This document shows, piece after piece, positions 8,165 to 17,310 of a DNA stretch of 64,000 bases. The notes under the pieces were generated by a model. It saw only the letters and a list, made by a program, of their open reading frames with translations. It had not been told where the DNA came from and searched no databases. Positions within the stretch are counted from its first letter, which is position 1; each line of letters opens with the position of its first letter. This stretch comes from Streptomyces puniciscabiei. Its GTDB lineage: Bacteria; Actinomycetota; Actinomycetes; Streptomycetales; Streptomycetaceae. The position numbers were made by a program, and so were the translations under genes. The stretch covers positions 4,816,001-4,880,000 of the forward strand of contig NZ_VFNX01000001.1 in NCBI RefSeq assembly GCF_006715785.1, in the 5' to 3' direction.

Positions 8165-8995
8165 TCAGCCCAGCAACCGCACCCCCTGCGGCACCGCGAT
8201 CCCGAAGTCCTCCTCCACCACGCGGCGTGCCTCCGTCTCGTCCGTCAGCTTGCGTTCGGTCACCGTGCCGTCGGCGCGGGTCTCGGTCAGCCGGGGGCCG
8301 TCCAGGGCCAGATGGCGCTCGGCGGTGGTGCGCTGGAGGTAGGGGCGCTTGGTGAAGGGGGAACGGGGGTGGGTGCCGACGTACCAGTTGAAGACCTCGA
8401 AGTCCGGTGCGGCGAACGGCTCCAGGGTGAAGGCGTACTGGCCGACCCACCGCTGCGCCCGGCGGTCGTACGCCTGCAACTCCCGGAGTTCCAGCGGGCC
8501 TTCGTGCGGCAGAGGCATGAGGCGGTGCCGGCGTCCCGCGCCCTCGGACTCCTCGCCGGTGACCAGCGGCACCGGCAGCAGCAGAGCGCCGATCGCGCCG
8601 AAGCCCACGTCCGCGAGATACGGCTCCGGCTCGCCGGGCACCGAGACCCGCAGCATCGCGTGGGTGCGCGGCCGGCTCTCGGGTGTCTCGGCGCCCAGCA
8701 CCACCCGCCCGGCCAGCGGTGTCACGCCGAACCCCAGCTTTTCAAGGGCCAGCCGGAGCAGGGTGTTGTGCTCGTAGCAGTAGCCGCCGCGCCGGCCGTG
8801 GATCATCTTGGCCGTCAGATCGGCCGGGGCGAGTGAGGGGGCCCGGCCGGACACGGCGTCCAGGTTCTCGAAGGGCAGGGACAGCGCGTGCGCCAGATGC
8901 ACACCCCGCAGGGTGCCGAGGCCGGCGCGGTGGCCGCCCTGCCATCCGATGCGGTCCAGATAGGCGTCGAGGTCGAACTGCTCGAGATCGGACAT
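8165..8995 (-). CDS. Arylamine N-acetyltransferase
   Basis: The 276-residue protein transfers acetyl from acetyl-CoA to arylamines or hydrazines, or acts as an amide synthase on related substrates. The catalytic triad is visible: Cys73 in RRGGYCYEHN, His112 in RPRTHAML and Asp129 in YLADVGFG, with the family's spacing. Length is normal for bacterial NATs. It stands alone, convergent with the GGCT-like gene and downstream of the nitrate reductase gene. Some Streptomyces NAT paralogues work in natural product pathways; no such cluster is seen here. Confidence 0.93.
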   Translation of the reverse strand: MSDLEQFDLDAYLDRIGWQGGHRAGLGTLRGVHLAHALSLPFENLDAVSGRAPSLAPADLTAKMIHGRRGGYCYEHNTLLRLALEKLGFGVTPLAGRVVLGAETPESRPRTHAMLRVSVPGEPEPYLADVGFGAIGALLLPVPLVTGEESEGAGRRHRLMPLPHEGPLELRELQAYDRRAQRWVGQYAFTLEPFAAPDFEVFNWYVGTHPRSPFTKRPYLQRTTAERHLALDGPRLTETRADGTVTERKLTDETEARRVVEEDFGIAVPQGVRLLG

Positions 8996-9052
8996 ACCTC
9001 GAACCTAACGCGCTCCGGCCGCTGCCCGCCCCGACCCGCGGATCGATCCGTG

Positions 9053-11155
9053 CTACGTCCCTGGCCCTACGACCTCCACCCGCACCGCGCACGACTTGAA
9101 CTCCGGCATCCGTGACGTCGGGTCGAGGGCCGGGTTGGTGAGCGTGTTGGCACGGCCCTCGCCCGGCCAGTGGAAGGGCATGAACACGGTGTCCGGGCGG
9201 ATGGCGGCGGTGATCCGGGCGGGCGCGGTGGCCCGGCCCCGTCGGGATGTCACGGTCACCGGGTCGCCCTCGGCCGCGCCGATCCGGGCCGCGAGGCGCG
9301 GGTGCAGCTCCACGAAGGGGCCGGGCGCGGCCGCGTTCAGCTCCGCCACACGCCGGGTCTGCGCCCCCGACTGGTACTGGGACACCACCCGGCCGGTGGT
9401 CAGCAGGAGCGGGTACTCGGCATCCGGTTCCTCCGCCGTGGGCCGGTGCCCCACAGCCGCGAAACGGGCCCGCCCGTCCTCGGTGGCAAAACGGTCCAGG
9501 AAGAGGCGCGGGGTGCCCGGGTGGGCTTCGGCCGTGGGGTCCTCCGCCGGCTGCGGGCACGGCCAGAACACCCCGTTCTCCTCCGCCAGGCGCCGGTAGG
9601 TGATCCCGGAGTAGTCCGCCGGACCACCGGCGCTCGCCCGGCGGAGCTCGTCGAAGACCTCCTCGGGATCGGTCGGGAAGCCCTTCTCCACGCCGAGGCG
9701 GGCCGCCAGCTCGTGCAGGACGTACAGGTCGCTGCGGACCCCGGGCGGCGGGGTGACCGCCCGGCGGCGCAGCAGGACCCTGCCCTCCAGGCTGGTCGTC
9801 GTGCCCGTCTCCTCCGCCCACTGGGTGACCGGCAGGACGACGTCCGCCAGCTGGGCCGTCTCCGACAGCACCACATCGCACACGGCGAGGAAATCGAGGG
9901 ACTTGACGCGTTCCTCGATGTGGGCCGCGCGCGGCGCCGACACCACCGGGTTGGAGCCCATCAGCAGCAGCGCCCGGATGTCCGTGCCGAGGGCGTCGAG
10001 GAGCTCGTACGCGCTGCGCCCGGGGCCGGGGAGCGCATCCGGGTCCACGCCCCACACACCGGCCACGTGGGCCCGCGCCGCCGGGTCGTCCAGCTTGCGG
10101 TAGCCGGGCAGCTGGTCGGCCTTCTGGCCGTGTTCCCGGCCGCCCTGCCCGTTGCCCTGCCCGGTCAGACAGCCGTATCCGGACAGCGGGCGGCCCGCCC
10201 GGCCCGTGGCCAGGCACAGGTTGATCCACGCGCCCACCGTGTCCGTGCCCTTGGACTGCTGCTCCGGCCCGCGCGCCGTCAGCACCATCGCGCTCTCCGG
10301 CTCGCAGAACAGCCGTACGGCTTCGCGGAGTTGCGGAACGGACACCCCCGTGATCCGCTCCACGTGCTCCGGCCAGTGCGCCATCGCCACCGCCCGCGCC
10401 TGCTCCCAGCCGGTGGTCCGCTCCCGGAGGTACTCCTCGTCCGTGCGCCCCTCGGCCACGATCAGGTGCAGCAGGCCGAGGGCCAGCGCGAGATCGGTGC
10501 CGGGGCGGGGGGCCAGGTGCAGGTCCGCCTGCTCGGCCGTCCTGGTCCGGCGCGGGTCCACGACGATCAGCTTCCCGCCGTTCTCCCGCAGCTCGGTGAA
10601 GAAGCGCAGGGACGGCGGCATGGTCTCGGCGAGATTCGATCCGACGAGGATCACGCACCCCGTCCTCGGGATGTCCTCCAGCGGGAAGGGCAGCCCCCGG
10701 TCGAGCCCGAACGCCTTCGTCCCGGCCGCAGCGGCCGACGACATGCAGAACCGGCCGTTGTAGTCGATCTGCGAGGTGCCGAGCACCACCCGGGCGAACT
10801 TCCCGAGCGTGTACGCCTTCTCGTTCGTCAGCCCGCCCCCGCCGAACACCCCCACGGCGTCCGCGCCGTGCTCCTCCCGTACGCTCCCGAGCCGCTCGGC
10901 GATCAGGTCCAGCGCCTCCGCCCAGCCCGCCTCGACCAGCCGGCCCCCGGACCGCACCAGGGGCGAGGTCAGCCGTACCGCGGGCGACAGCACCTCGGCC
11001 GCCGTACGGCCCTTGCCGCACAGCGCGCCCCGGTTCACCGGGAAGTCCGTTCGTTCGGTCACCCGGGCGCCCCCCTGCGGCAGGGGCGTGATGTTCATCC
11101 CGCACTGCAGGGCGCAGTACGGGCAGTGGGTGGGCGTCGAGGCGATCGGTTCCAT
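9053..11155 (-). CDS. nasA: Molybdopterin oxidoreductase, probable assimilatory nitrate reductase
   Basis: The 700-residue protein opens with the 4Fe-4S motif CPYCALQC and a fourth cysteine in ALCGKG. It continues as a bis-MGD enzyme of the NasA/NarB/NapA/formate dehydrogenase superfamily. The probable molybdenum ligand is the cysteine in GRFCMSSA, the arrangement of assimilatory nitrate reductases rather than Sec- or Ser-type enzymes. It lacks a TAT signal, so it should be cytoplasmic and reduce nitrate to nitrite. A sirohydrochlorin-chelatase-like gene nearby (13569) fits the siroheme need of nitrite reductase. No dedicated electron donor subunit is adjacent. Confidence 0.85.
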   Translation of the reverse strand: MEPIASTPTHCPYCALQCGMNITPLPQGGARVTERTDFPVNRGALCGKGRTAAEVLSPAVRLTSPLVRSGGRLVEAGWAEALDLIAERLGSVREEHGADAVGVFGGGGLTNEKAYTLGKFARVVLGTSQIDYNGRFCMSSAAAAGTKAFGLDRGLPFPLEDIPRTGCVILVGSNLAETMPPSLRFFTELRENGGKLIVVDPRRTRTAEQADLHLAPRPGTDLALALGLLHLIVAEGRTDEEYLRERTTGWEQARAVAMAHWPEHVERITGVSVPQLREAVRLFCEPESAMVLTARGPEQQSKGTDTVGAWINLCLATGRAGRPLSGYGCLTGQGNGQGGREHGQKADQLPGYRKLDDPAARAHVAGVWGVDPDALPGPGRSAYELLDALGTDIRALLLMGSNPVVSAPRAAHIEERVKSLDFLAVCDVVLSETAQLADVVLPVTQWAEETGTTTSLEGRVLLRRRAVTPPPGVRSDLYVLHELAARLGVEKGFPTDPEEVFDELRRASAGGPADYSGITYRRLAEENGVFWPCPQPAEDPTAEAHPGTPRLFLDRFATEDGRARFAAVGHRPTAEEPDAEYPLLLTTGRVVSQYQSGAQTRRVAELNAAAPGPFVELHPRLAARIGAAEGDPVTVTSRRGRATAPARITAAIRPDTVFMPFHWPGEGRANTLTNPALDPTSRMPEFKSCAVRVEVVGPGT

Positions 11156-11253
11156 GCCGCCAGCGTGCGTCGGGCGTGTTACGGCCCCGACCGCTTCCGG
11201 TTACGCGCCCGGCACGGCGACCTCCCCGCCCGGCCGGTGACGCCGTGAGGTCC

Positions 11254-12723
11254 CTACTGCCGGCTCAGCGAGCGGCTGACGCCCGCCGCGATCGTCGTCG
11301 CCAGTACCCAGCCGGTGACGACGAGCAGATACGACAGCCACTGGTACCACCCCACCGGCGCGTACGCCCCCTCCTGGCCGAAGTCGATGATCGGCAGCAG
11401 CAGGTCGAGGGTGTAGAAGAGCGGGTTGAACGCGGGCGCCTCGGACGGCTTGAGCGCGGGCGGACGGTGCAGGGCGAAGGCGAGCGTGCCGGTGCACAGC
11501 AGGAGCAGCAGCCAGCCCGCGGCCCGCATCGGGCGGAAGCCGTAGCCGACGGCCGCGTCCTGCAGCCAGCCCCACAGCCGCGCGTACGGCGGCAGGGTGC
11601 GGCGGTGCCGGCGGAGCTTGGCCAGCTGCACGGTGCGCGCGGCGGCGTCGTCGCCGACGGTGCGGTACGCCGTGGTCAGCTGCTCGTAGGGGTGCGGAAG
11701 GAAACCGTCCGGCTCGCGTTCCAGCAGGGGCAGACGCTGCTCGGCCGGGAGGTGCGGGGTCAGGACGCGGTAGCTGAGCCCGTCGAGCTGGACCTGCCCG
11801 GGCCACACCTCGGGCGGCACATGCAACAGGTCGAGCTGGGCGCGGCGCAGATTCACGGATCCCTCGATCGGCGCGGCATCCCGCAGCCACAGCTCGCCGA
11901 TGACACTGCTGCTGGCCCGCAGGGCCCGGCCGCCCGGGTGGGACAGCCGGGCGTGGGCGAGATTGAGCGAGCGGGGGATCCGGGCACCCCCCAGATTGAT
12001 CCGGCCGTACGCCCGCAGCCGCATGGCGTGCAGATCGGTGCCGACCGCCAGCACCTCGGCGTGCAGAGCGGTCCCTCCGGGGGCGTTCAGCTTCGCGTCG
12101 TTGAGGTTGACCTGATTGCGGACGACCGCACCGTTCAGGTGCACCTCGCCGTGCGCGACCAGCCCCGCGGCCCACACGTCCGTGCCCACCTCGGTGTGGC
12201 CGAACTGGAGCACGGCCTCCTCGGGGACCTCGCCGGGCCTGCCCAGGCGCGCACCGTTCGCGAAGAGCGCCCCGGACAGCTTCGCCCCCTGCAGCCGTAC
12301 CGGACCCGTGATGCGGCAGCAGGTGATCCGCACGACTCCGTCGGCGCGCAGATTCCCGGCCGTCAGCCCCGGCAGCACCGAGTCGCTCAGGACCAGGGCG
12401 ACGACCTGGGCCGCGTACAGATCGGGGGCCTCCTCGAAGTGGCAGCAGCGCAGCCGGACCGGATGGCCGACGGTGCCGTACTTGAGGTCCAGCCGCCCGG
12501 TGATCCGCGCGCCCCACACCTTCAGCCCGGCGATCCGCCCCTGCCGCACAGGCCCGCCCAGCAGCAGTTCCCGCAGCACCTCCGCCCGAAGCGTCCGCTC
12601 CGGACCCCATGTGGCGCCCTGCTCCGCGTCCTCGTCCTCGCTCTCCCGGAAGTCGACCCCCTCACCGAGCGGGAAGGCGTCCCACACACGGCGCTCCGCG
12701 GGCGTCAGGTCCGTGGTCTCCAT
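11254..12723 (-). CDS. Membrane protein with pentapeptide-like beta-helix repeats
   Basis: The 489-residue protein has an N-terminal soluble region. It then has many short degenerate repeats (for example ITGRLDLKY, VNLNDAKLN, INLGGARIPRSLNLAHARL) typical of pentapeptide-like right-handed beta helices. Two hydrophobic segments lie near the C-terminus (AAGWLLLLLCTGTLAFAL and YLLVVTGWVLATTIAAGV). Homologues are often named membrane-associated oxidoreductase, but I see no cofactor motif to support that. The ATG at 12723 follows the upstream SanA-like stop by two bases, so the pair is co-transcribed. Function unknown. Confidence 0.75.
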   Translation of the reverse strand: METTDLTPAERRVWDAFPLGEGVDFRESEDEDAEQGATWGPERTLRAEVLRELLLGGPVRQGRIAGLKVWGARITGRLDLKYGTVGHPVRLRCCHFEEAPDLYAAQVVALVLSDSVLPGLTAGNLRADGVVRITCCRITGPVRLQGAKLSGALFANGARLGRPGEVPEEAVLQFGHTEVGTDVWAAGLVAHGEVHLNGAVVRNQVNLNDAKLNAPGGTALHAEVLAVGTDLHAMRLRAYGRINLGGARIPRSLNLAHARLSHPGGRALRASSSVIGELWLRDAAPIEGSVNLRRAQLDLLHVPPEVWPGQVQLDGLSYRVLTPHLPAEQRLPLLEREPDGFLPHPYEQLTTAYRTVGDDAAARTVQLAKLRRHRRTLPPYARLWGWLQDAAVGYGFRPMRAAGWLLLLLCTGTLAFALHRPPALKPSEAPAFNPLFYTLDLLLPIIDFGQEGAYAPVGWYQWLSYLLVVTGWVLATTIAAGVSRSLSRQ

Positions 12724-12725
12724 GC

Positions 12726-13406
12726 TCAGTCCCGCGCCTGCGCGAGCGCCTCGGTGACCCCGTGCTCCCGCGGCCCGAGGAACGTCGGATCCGGGTGGAA
12801 CACGGCGTCCAGCACCGCCTTGCCCGCCGCGAACACCTCGCGCGTCCCGCCGTAGTACCAGGTCACATCGTGCTTGTCGGTGACCCCGACGCCGTACGAG
12901 TCCACCCCCGCCGCCTCGCACAGCGCCACCGCCCGCCGGATGTGGAAGTCCTGGCTGATCAGCACGGCCCGGTCCACGCCGAAGATCTTCCGGGCCCGCA
13001 CACAGGAGTCCCAGGTGTCGAACCCGGCGTAGTCCCGCACGATCCGCCGGCCCGGCACCCCGTGCTTCTCGAGATAGGCGCGCATGGCGTCGGGCTCGTC
13101 GTAGTCCTTGCGGCTGTTGTCCCCGGTCACCAGGACGACCTCGACCCGCCCCGCCCGGTACAGCTTCGCCGCCGCGTCCAGCCGGTGCGCGAGATACGGC
13201 GACGGCTCCCCGTTCCACAGCCCGGCCCCGAACACCATGGCGACCTGCGTGCGCGGGACGTCCGCCGTCGTGCGCAGCCGGTCGGCCGTGGACACGAACA
13301 GCCAGGTCACCGGCAGCAGCGCCAGCACACATCCGGCCATCACGGCCTGCACCAGCCGGCGCTGCCCCGTGCGGGTGCGCGGCAAACGCGGTCGACGGAT
13401 CTTCAC
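12726..13406 (-). CDS. SanA/YdcF (DUF218)-type membrane protein
   Basis: The 226-residue product starts at GTG with GGGGG upstream. A basic N-terminus precedes one transmembrane helix (about 18-40). The conserved DUF218 core follows: VFGAGLWNGEPSPYLAHRLD, VLVTGDNS and LISQDFHIRRAV. In Escherichia coli SanA affects the envelope barrier to vancomycin, and ElyC affects cell wall precursor use; the chemistry of the family is unresolved. It is the first gene of a two-gene operon with the beta-helix membrane protein, which suggests a joint envelope role. Confidence 0.88.
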   Translation of the reverse strand: MKIRRPRLPRTRTGQRRLVQAVMAGCVLALLPVTWLFVSTADRLRTTADVPRTQVAMVFGAGLWNGEPSPYLAHRLDAAAKLYRAGRVEVVLVTGDNSRKDYDEPDAMRAYLEKHGVPGRRIVRDYAGFDTWDSCVRARKIFGVDRAVLISQDFHIRRAVALCEAAGVDSYGVGVTDKHDVTWYYGGTREVFAAGKAVLDAVFHPDPTFLGPREHGVTEALAQARD

Positions 13407-13568
13407 AAGGCCCCCAGGGATCGGTTCCAACCGGTTCCGACCATTCAGGACGCCACCGGCAGCGGTCCGGTTCGCCTCACATCGAGCATCCGTACGACGT
13501 GATGCAGCGGAAAAGGCTCGTGACGGTCCGGCAACGGCCCCGCAACGTGACACCGTCAGGATTCCTTC

Positions 13569-14429
13569 ATGACGGCGTCGCACCTTCCCCGCTCCGAGTC
13601 CCGCATCCACCTCGACAGCACGGCGCACCTCATGAACAGCATCAGCAGCCAGCTCGCCGGCCAGCTCCGGCTGGTCTCCCCGCTCGGTCACCGCCGCGCG
13701 GCCCCGCCCGCCCTCGTCCTGGTCGCCCACGGCAGCCGGGACCCGCGCGCGCTGGAGACCGTACGGGCCCTGCGGGACCGGGTACGCGAACTGCGCCCCG
13801 GCCTCCCCGTCCACCTGGGCCACATCGAGCTGAACGCGCCCCTGCTCCCGGACACCCTCGCCGCGCTCGGCGACACCCCCGCCGTCCTGGTCCCGCTGCT
13901 CCTCTCCCGCGGCTACCACGTCAAGCAGGACATCCCCGGGATGGCCGCCGCCGCCCCGGCCGCCACCCGGCCGGCCGCCCCGCTCGGCCCGCACCCGCTC
14001 CTGGTGGAGACCCTGCGCGACCGCCTGATCGAGGCCGGCTGGCCCCCGGCCATGGACGCGGCCACCCGCCGCGCCAGCGCGGTCGTCCTGGCCGCCGCCG
14101 GTTCCCGCGACCCCGACTCCTCCACCGACACCCGCCGCACCGCCCGGCTCCTCGCCGAGCGCCTCGGGGTGCCCGTCGTCCCGGCCTACGCCTCGGCGGC
14201 GACCCCGACCGTCCCGACGGCGGTACGCGCCCTGGCGGCCCGCGGCCGGCACCGGGTGGCGATCGCGTCGTACTTCACGGCACCGGGACGCTTCGCGACG
14301 CAGTGCGCGGACGCGGCGCCGTGGATAGCCGCGGCCCCCTTGGGCGAGCACCCGGCAATGGCACGTCTGGTCCTGCACCGGTACGACGAAGCACGGGCGA
14401 TCAGACCGCTGGAACTGGCCTCGGCTTGA
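13569..14429 (+). CDS. CbiX/SirB-like sirohydrochlorin chelatase
   Basis: The 286-residue protein contains two tandem CbiX-like halves. The first has the signature LVLVAHGSRDPRA with the metal-binding histidine, and the second has VVLAAAGSRDPDS, where that histidine is missing. Enzymes of this family insert iron or cobalt into sirohydrochlorin for siroheme or cobalamin. Proximity to the nitrate reductase suggests iron insertion for the nitrite/sulfite reductase cofactor. The gene is divergent from the SanA-like operon. A dispersed intergenic repeat follows its stop. Confidence 0.85.
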   Translation: MTASHLPRSESRIHLDSTAHLMNSISSQLAGQLRLVSPLGHRRAAPPALVLVAHGSRDPRALETVRALRDRVRELRPGLPVHLGHIELNAPLLPDTLAALGDTPAVLVPLLLSRGYHVKQDIPGMAAAAPAATRPAAPLGPHPLLVETLRDRLIEAGWPPAMDAATRRASAVVLAAAGSRDPDSSTDTRRTARLLAERLGVPVVPAYASAATPTVPTAVRALAARGRHRVAIASYFTAPGRFATQCADAAPWIAAAPLGEHPAMARLVLHRYDEARAIRPLELASA

Positions 14430-14450
14430 AAGCGGGGGGAGGCGGTAACC

Positions 14451-14506
14451 CCCAAGGGGCGCGGGGAACCGCGCGACAAGCCACAACGACGCCGCACCCG
14501 CCCGAC
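14451..14506 (+). repeat. Dispersed intergenic repeat, copy A
   Basis: The core GGGGCGCGGGGAAC, followed by GCGCGACAAGCCAC, recurs with small changes at 48021-48111 (opposite strand) and 52401-52460. Every copy lies just after the end of a gene. The role is unknown; a 3'-end or terminator element is likely from position. Confidence 0.65.
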
Positions 14507-14544
14507 AACGGATCTCGGCGGACGAGTGGGCTTACTGTCGATCC

Positions 14545-15822
14545 ATGGAAGGCACCGCACTCGACCACGGCCCCTACGACCCGACCGCAGCGGAGCGTTG
14601 GGCGCCCGAGCCCGACAAACGCCCCGGCCGCACCGCCTTCCAGCGCGACCGCGCCCGCATCCTCCACTCCGCCGCCCTCAGAAGGCTCGCGGGCAAGACC
14701 CAGGTCGTCACCCCAGGAGCCCACAGCCAGGTCTGGGACGCCAGCCCCAGAACACGGCTCACCCACTCACTCGAATGCGCCCAGGTGGGCCGGGAGCTGG
14801 GCGCCGCCCTCGGCTGTGACCCCGACCTGGTGGAAGCCGCCTGCCTGGCCCACGACCTCGGCCACCCGCCCTTCGGCCACAACGGCGAACAGGCGCTGAA
14901 CGCCTTCGCGGACGACTGCGGCGGCTTCGAGGGCAACGCCCAGTCGCTCAGGATCCTGACCCGCATCGAACCCAAGCGGTTCACCCCGGAGGGATCCGTC
15001 GGCCTCAACCTCACCCGCGCCACCCTCGACGCCGCCACCAAGTACCCCTGGCCGCGCGGCGCCCACCCCACCGACCCGGCGTCGAAGAAGTTCGGCGTCT
15101 ACGAGGACGACCGCCCGGTGTTCGACTGGGTCCGGGCGCACGCCCCCGGCACCCGCACCTGCTTCGAGGCCCAGGTGATGGACTGGTCGGACGACGTGGC
15201 GTACTCGGTGCACGATGTCGAGGACGGCCTGCACGCCGGTCACATCGACCCCAACTGCCTGCACGCGGAGCCCGAACGGCAGGCGGTGTTCGAGGTCGCC
15301 ATCGGGCGGTACGTCCCGGCCGGCACCGACCCGGCCGAACTCTCCGCCGCGCTCGACCGCCTCCAGGACGAGGAGTGGTGGCCGCACGGCTACGACGGCA
15401 CGGCGGTCGCCCAGGCCCGCCTGAAGGACGCCACCAGCCAGCTCATCGGCCGGTTCTGCCTGGCCGCCGAGGGCGCCACCCGCGCCGCGTACGGCACCGG
15501 CCGGCTCACCCGCTACGACGCCGAGCTCGTCGTGCCGCGCGAGGCCCGTATGGAGTGCGCGGTGCTCAAGGCGGTCGCGGACCGGTATGTGATGCAGCGC
15601 GCCGAGCAGGAGCGGCTGCGCGCGGACCAGCGGGTCGTCGTGGCGGAGCTGGCGGAGGCGCTCACCGCCCGCGCACCGGACGGGCTGGATCCACAGTTTC
15701 GGGCGCTCTTCGACGGGGCAGGCGACGACCACGCACGCAAGCGGGTGATCGTCGACCAGATCGCCTCCCTCACCGACGCTTCCGCGCGCTCGCTGCACGC
15801 GAGACTTACGGGGCATATGTGA
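14545..15822 (+). CDS. dgt: Deoxyguanosinetriphosphate triphosphohydrolase (dGTPase)
   Basis: The 425-residue HD-domain enzyme hydrolyses dGTP, and probably other dNTPs, to the nucleoside and triphosphate. Metal-binding motifs are clear: THSLECAQ supplies the first histidine, [14 protein letters not shown] the HD pair, and [18 protein letters not shown] the distal aspartate region. A TACTGT hexamer about seven bases upstream of the ATG and no Shine-Dalgarno sequence suggest a leaderless mRNA. It lies close to dnaG, as in other streptomycetes, joining nucleotide pool control with replication. Confidence 0.95.
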   Translation: MEGTALDHGPYDPTAAERWAPEPDKRPGRTAFQRDRARILHSAALRRLAGKTQVVTPGAHSQVWDASPRTRLTHSLECAQVGRELGAALGCDPDLVEAACLAHDLGHPPFGHNGEQALNAFADDCGGFEGNAQSLRILTRIEPKRFTPEGSVGLNLTRATLDAATKYPWPRGAHPTDPASKKFGVYEDDRPVFDWVRAHAPGTRTCFEAQVMDWSDDVAYSVHDVEDGLHAGHIDPNCLHAEPERQAVFEVAIGRYVPAGTDPAELSAALDRLQDEEWWPHGYDGTAVAQARLKDATSQLIGRFCLAAEGATRAAYGTGRLTRYDAELVVPREARMECAVLKAVADRYVMQRAEQERLRADQRVVVAELAEALTARAPDGLDPQFRALFDGAGDDHARKRVIVDQIASLTDASARSLHARLTGHM

Positions 15823-15926
15823 GAGGAACATGACCGTCCGTGGCCTGATCGGGTCACTCCCTCTTCCCGCAGCACGCCCGGTGCGGGACGCTCGCATGTG
15901 GCGGCACCCTTACGAGGAGGCATCAA

Positions 15927-17192
15927 GTGGTCGACGCGGATCAGACATTCGTCATCGTCGGGGGCGGACTCGCCGGCGCGAAGGCGGCCGAGACGCTCCG
16001 GGCGGAGGGTTTCACCGGCCGGGTGATACTGATCAGCGACGAGCGCGACCACCCCTACGAACGCCCGCCGCTGTCCAAGGGGTACCTGCTCGGCAAGGAG
16101 GAGCGCGACAGCGTCTTCGTGCACGAACCCGCCTGGTACGCGCAGAACGACATCGAGCTGCACCTCGGCCAGTTCGTGGACCGCATCGACCGCGGCGCGA
16201 AGACGGTCCGCTTCGGCGACGACGGCACCCTCGTCCGCTACGACAAGCTGCTGCTCGCCACCGGCGCCGAGCCCCGCCGCCTGGACATCCCGGGCACCGG
16301 CCTGGCGGGCGTGCACCATCTGCGCCGGCTCGCGCACGCCGAGCGGCTCAAGGGCGTGCTGAGCTCGCTCGGCCGCGACAACGGGCACATCGTGATCGCG
16401 GGCGCCGGCTGGATCGGCCTGGAGGTCGCGGCGGCGGCCCGCGAGTACGGCGCGGAGGTCACCGTGATCGAACCGGCGCCGACCCCGCTGCACGGCGTCC
16501 TCGGCCCCGAGCTGGGCGGTGTCTTCGCGGAGCTGCACCGCGAGCACGGCGTCCGCTTCCACTTCGGGCGGCACCTCACCGAGATCGTCGGCCAGGACGG
16601 CATGGTCCTCGCGGCCCGCACCGACGACGGCGAGGAGCACCCGGCACACGACGTGCTCGCCGCGATCGGCGCGGTGCCCCGCACCGGCCTGGCCGAGGCG
16701 GCGGGACTGGAGCTGGTCGACCGGGCGCACGGCGGCGGCGTCCTGGTGGACGAACGGCTGCGCACGTCCGACCCCGACATCTACGCGGCCGGTGACGTGG
16801 CCGCCTTCCCGCTCGACCTCTTCGGCACGAGGGTCCGGGTGGAGCACTGGGCGAACGCCCTGAACGGCGGACCGGCGGCGGCGCGCTCGATGCTCGGCCA
16901 GGACGTGACGTACGACCGCGTGCCCTACTTCTTCACCGACCAGTACGACCTGGGCATGGAGTACAGCGGCTGGGCGCCGGCCGGGTCGTACGACCAGGTG
17001 GTGATCCGGGGCGATGCCGGCAAGCGGGAGTTCATCGCGTTCTGGGTGCGGGAGGGGCGCGTGCTGGCGGGGATGAACGTGAACGTGTGGGACGTCACAG
17101 AGCAGATCCAGAAACTGATCGGGTCCAAGGCCCAGGTGAACACGGAAGCGCTGGCCGACCCGCACGTACCTCTGGACAGCCTTGTCTCCTGA
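15927..17192 (+). CDS. FAD-dependent ferredoxin-reductase-type oxidoreductase
   Basis: The 421-residue protein has an N-terminal FAD-binding motif (IVGGGLAGAKAAETL), a central NAD(P)H-binding motif (IAGAGWIGLEVAAAA) and the FAD motif DIYAAGDVAAF. The C-terminal reductase domain contains YDLGMEYSGWAP. This is the layout of NAD(P)H:ferredoxin/rubredoxin reductases that feed cytochromes P450 or Rieske oxygenases. No partner ferredoxin is adjacent. The GTG at 15927 has GAGGAGG upstream. Two strong hairpins follow the stop, separating it from dnaG. Confidence 0.9.
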   Translation: MVDADQTFVIVGGGLAGAKAAETLRAEGFTGRVILISDERDHPYERPPLSKGYLLGKEERDSVFVHEPAWYAQNDIELHLGQFVDRIDRGAKTVRFGDDGTLVRYDKLLLATGAEPRRLDIPGTGLAGVHHLRRLAHAERLKGVLSSLGRDNGHIVIAGAGWIGLEVAAAAREYGAEVTVIEPAPTPLHGVLGPELGGVFAELHREHGVRFHFGRHLTEIVGQDGMVLAARTDDGEEHPAHDVLAAIGAVPRTGLAEAAGLELVDRAHGGGVLVDERLRTSDPDIYAAGDVAAFPLDLFGTRVRVEHWANALNGGPAAARSMLGQDVTYDRVPYFFTDQYDLGMEYSGWAPAGSYDQVVIRGDAGKREFIAFWVREGRVLAGMNVNVWDVTEQIQKLIGSKAQVNTEALADPHVPLDSLVS

Positions 17193-17229
17193 CGGCCGGG
17201 ACTGTCACAGCACCCCCGTGCTGCAATTC

Positions 17230-17264
17230 CCGGGGGGCACCCCCCGGACCCCCGGCCGGGGGTC
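17230..17264 (+). terminator. Double GC hairpin after the reductase gene
   Basis: Two adjacent perfect inverted repeats occupy 17230-17247 (CCGGGGG with loop GCAC) and 17247-17264 (an 18-bp palindrome, GACCCCCGG half-site). There is no T-run, as is common for Streptomyces terminators. They separate the reductase from dnaG. Confidence 0.6.
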
Positions 17265-17298
17265 GGTCGGCGCACCCGGGTGTGTCAGCAGTGCCCCG

Positions 17299-17304
17299 TA
17301 GAAT
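17299..17304 (+). promoter_or_regulatory. Candidate -10 of a leaderless dnaG promoter
   Basis: TAGAAT ends six bases before the GTG start of dnaG and no Shine-Dalgarno sequence is present. Transcription would therefore begin at or next to the start codon. The -35 region is not convincing. Confidence 0.5.
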
Positions 17305-17310
17305 CACCTC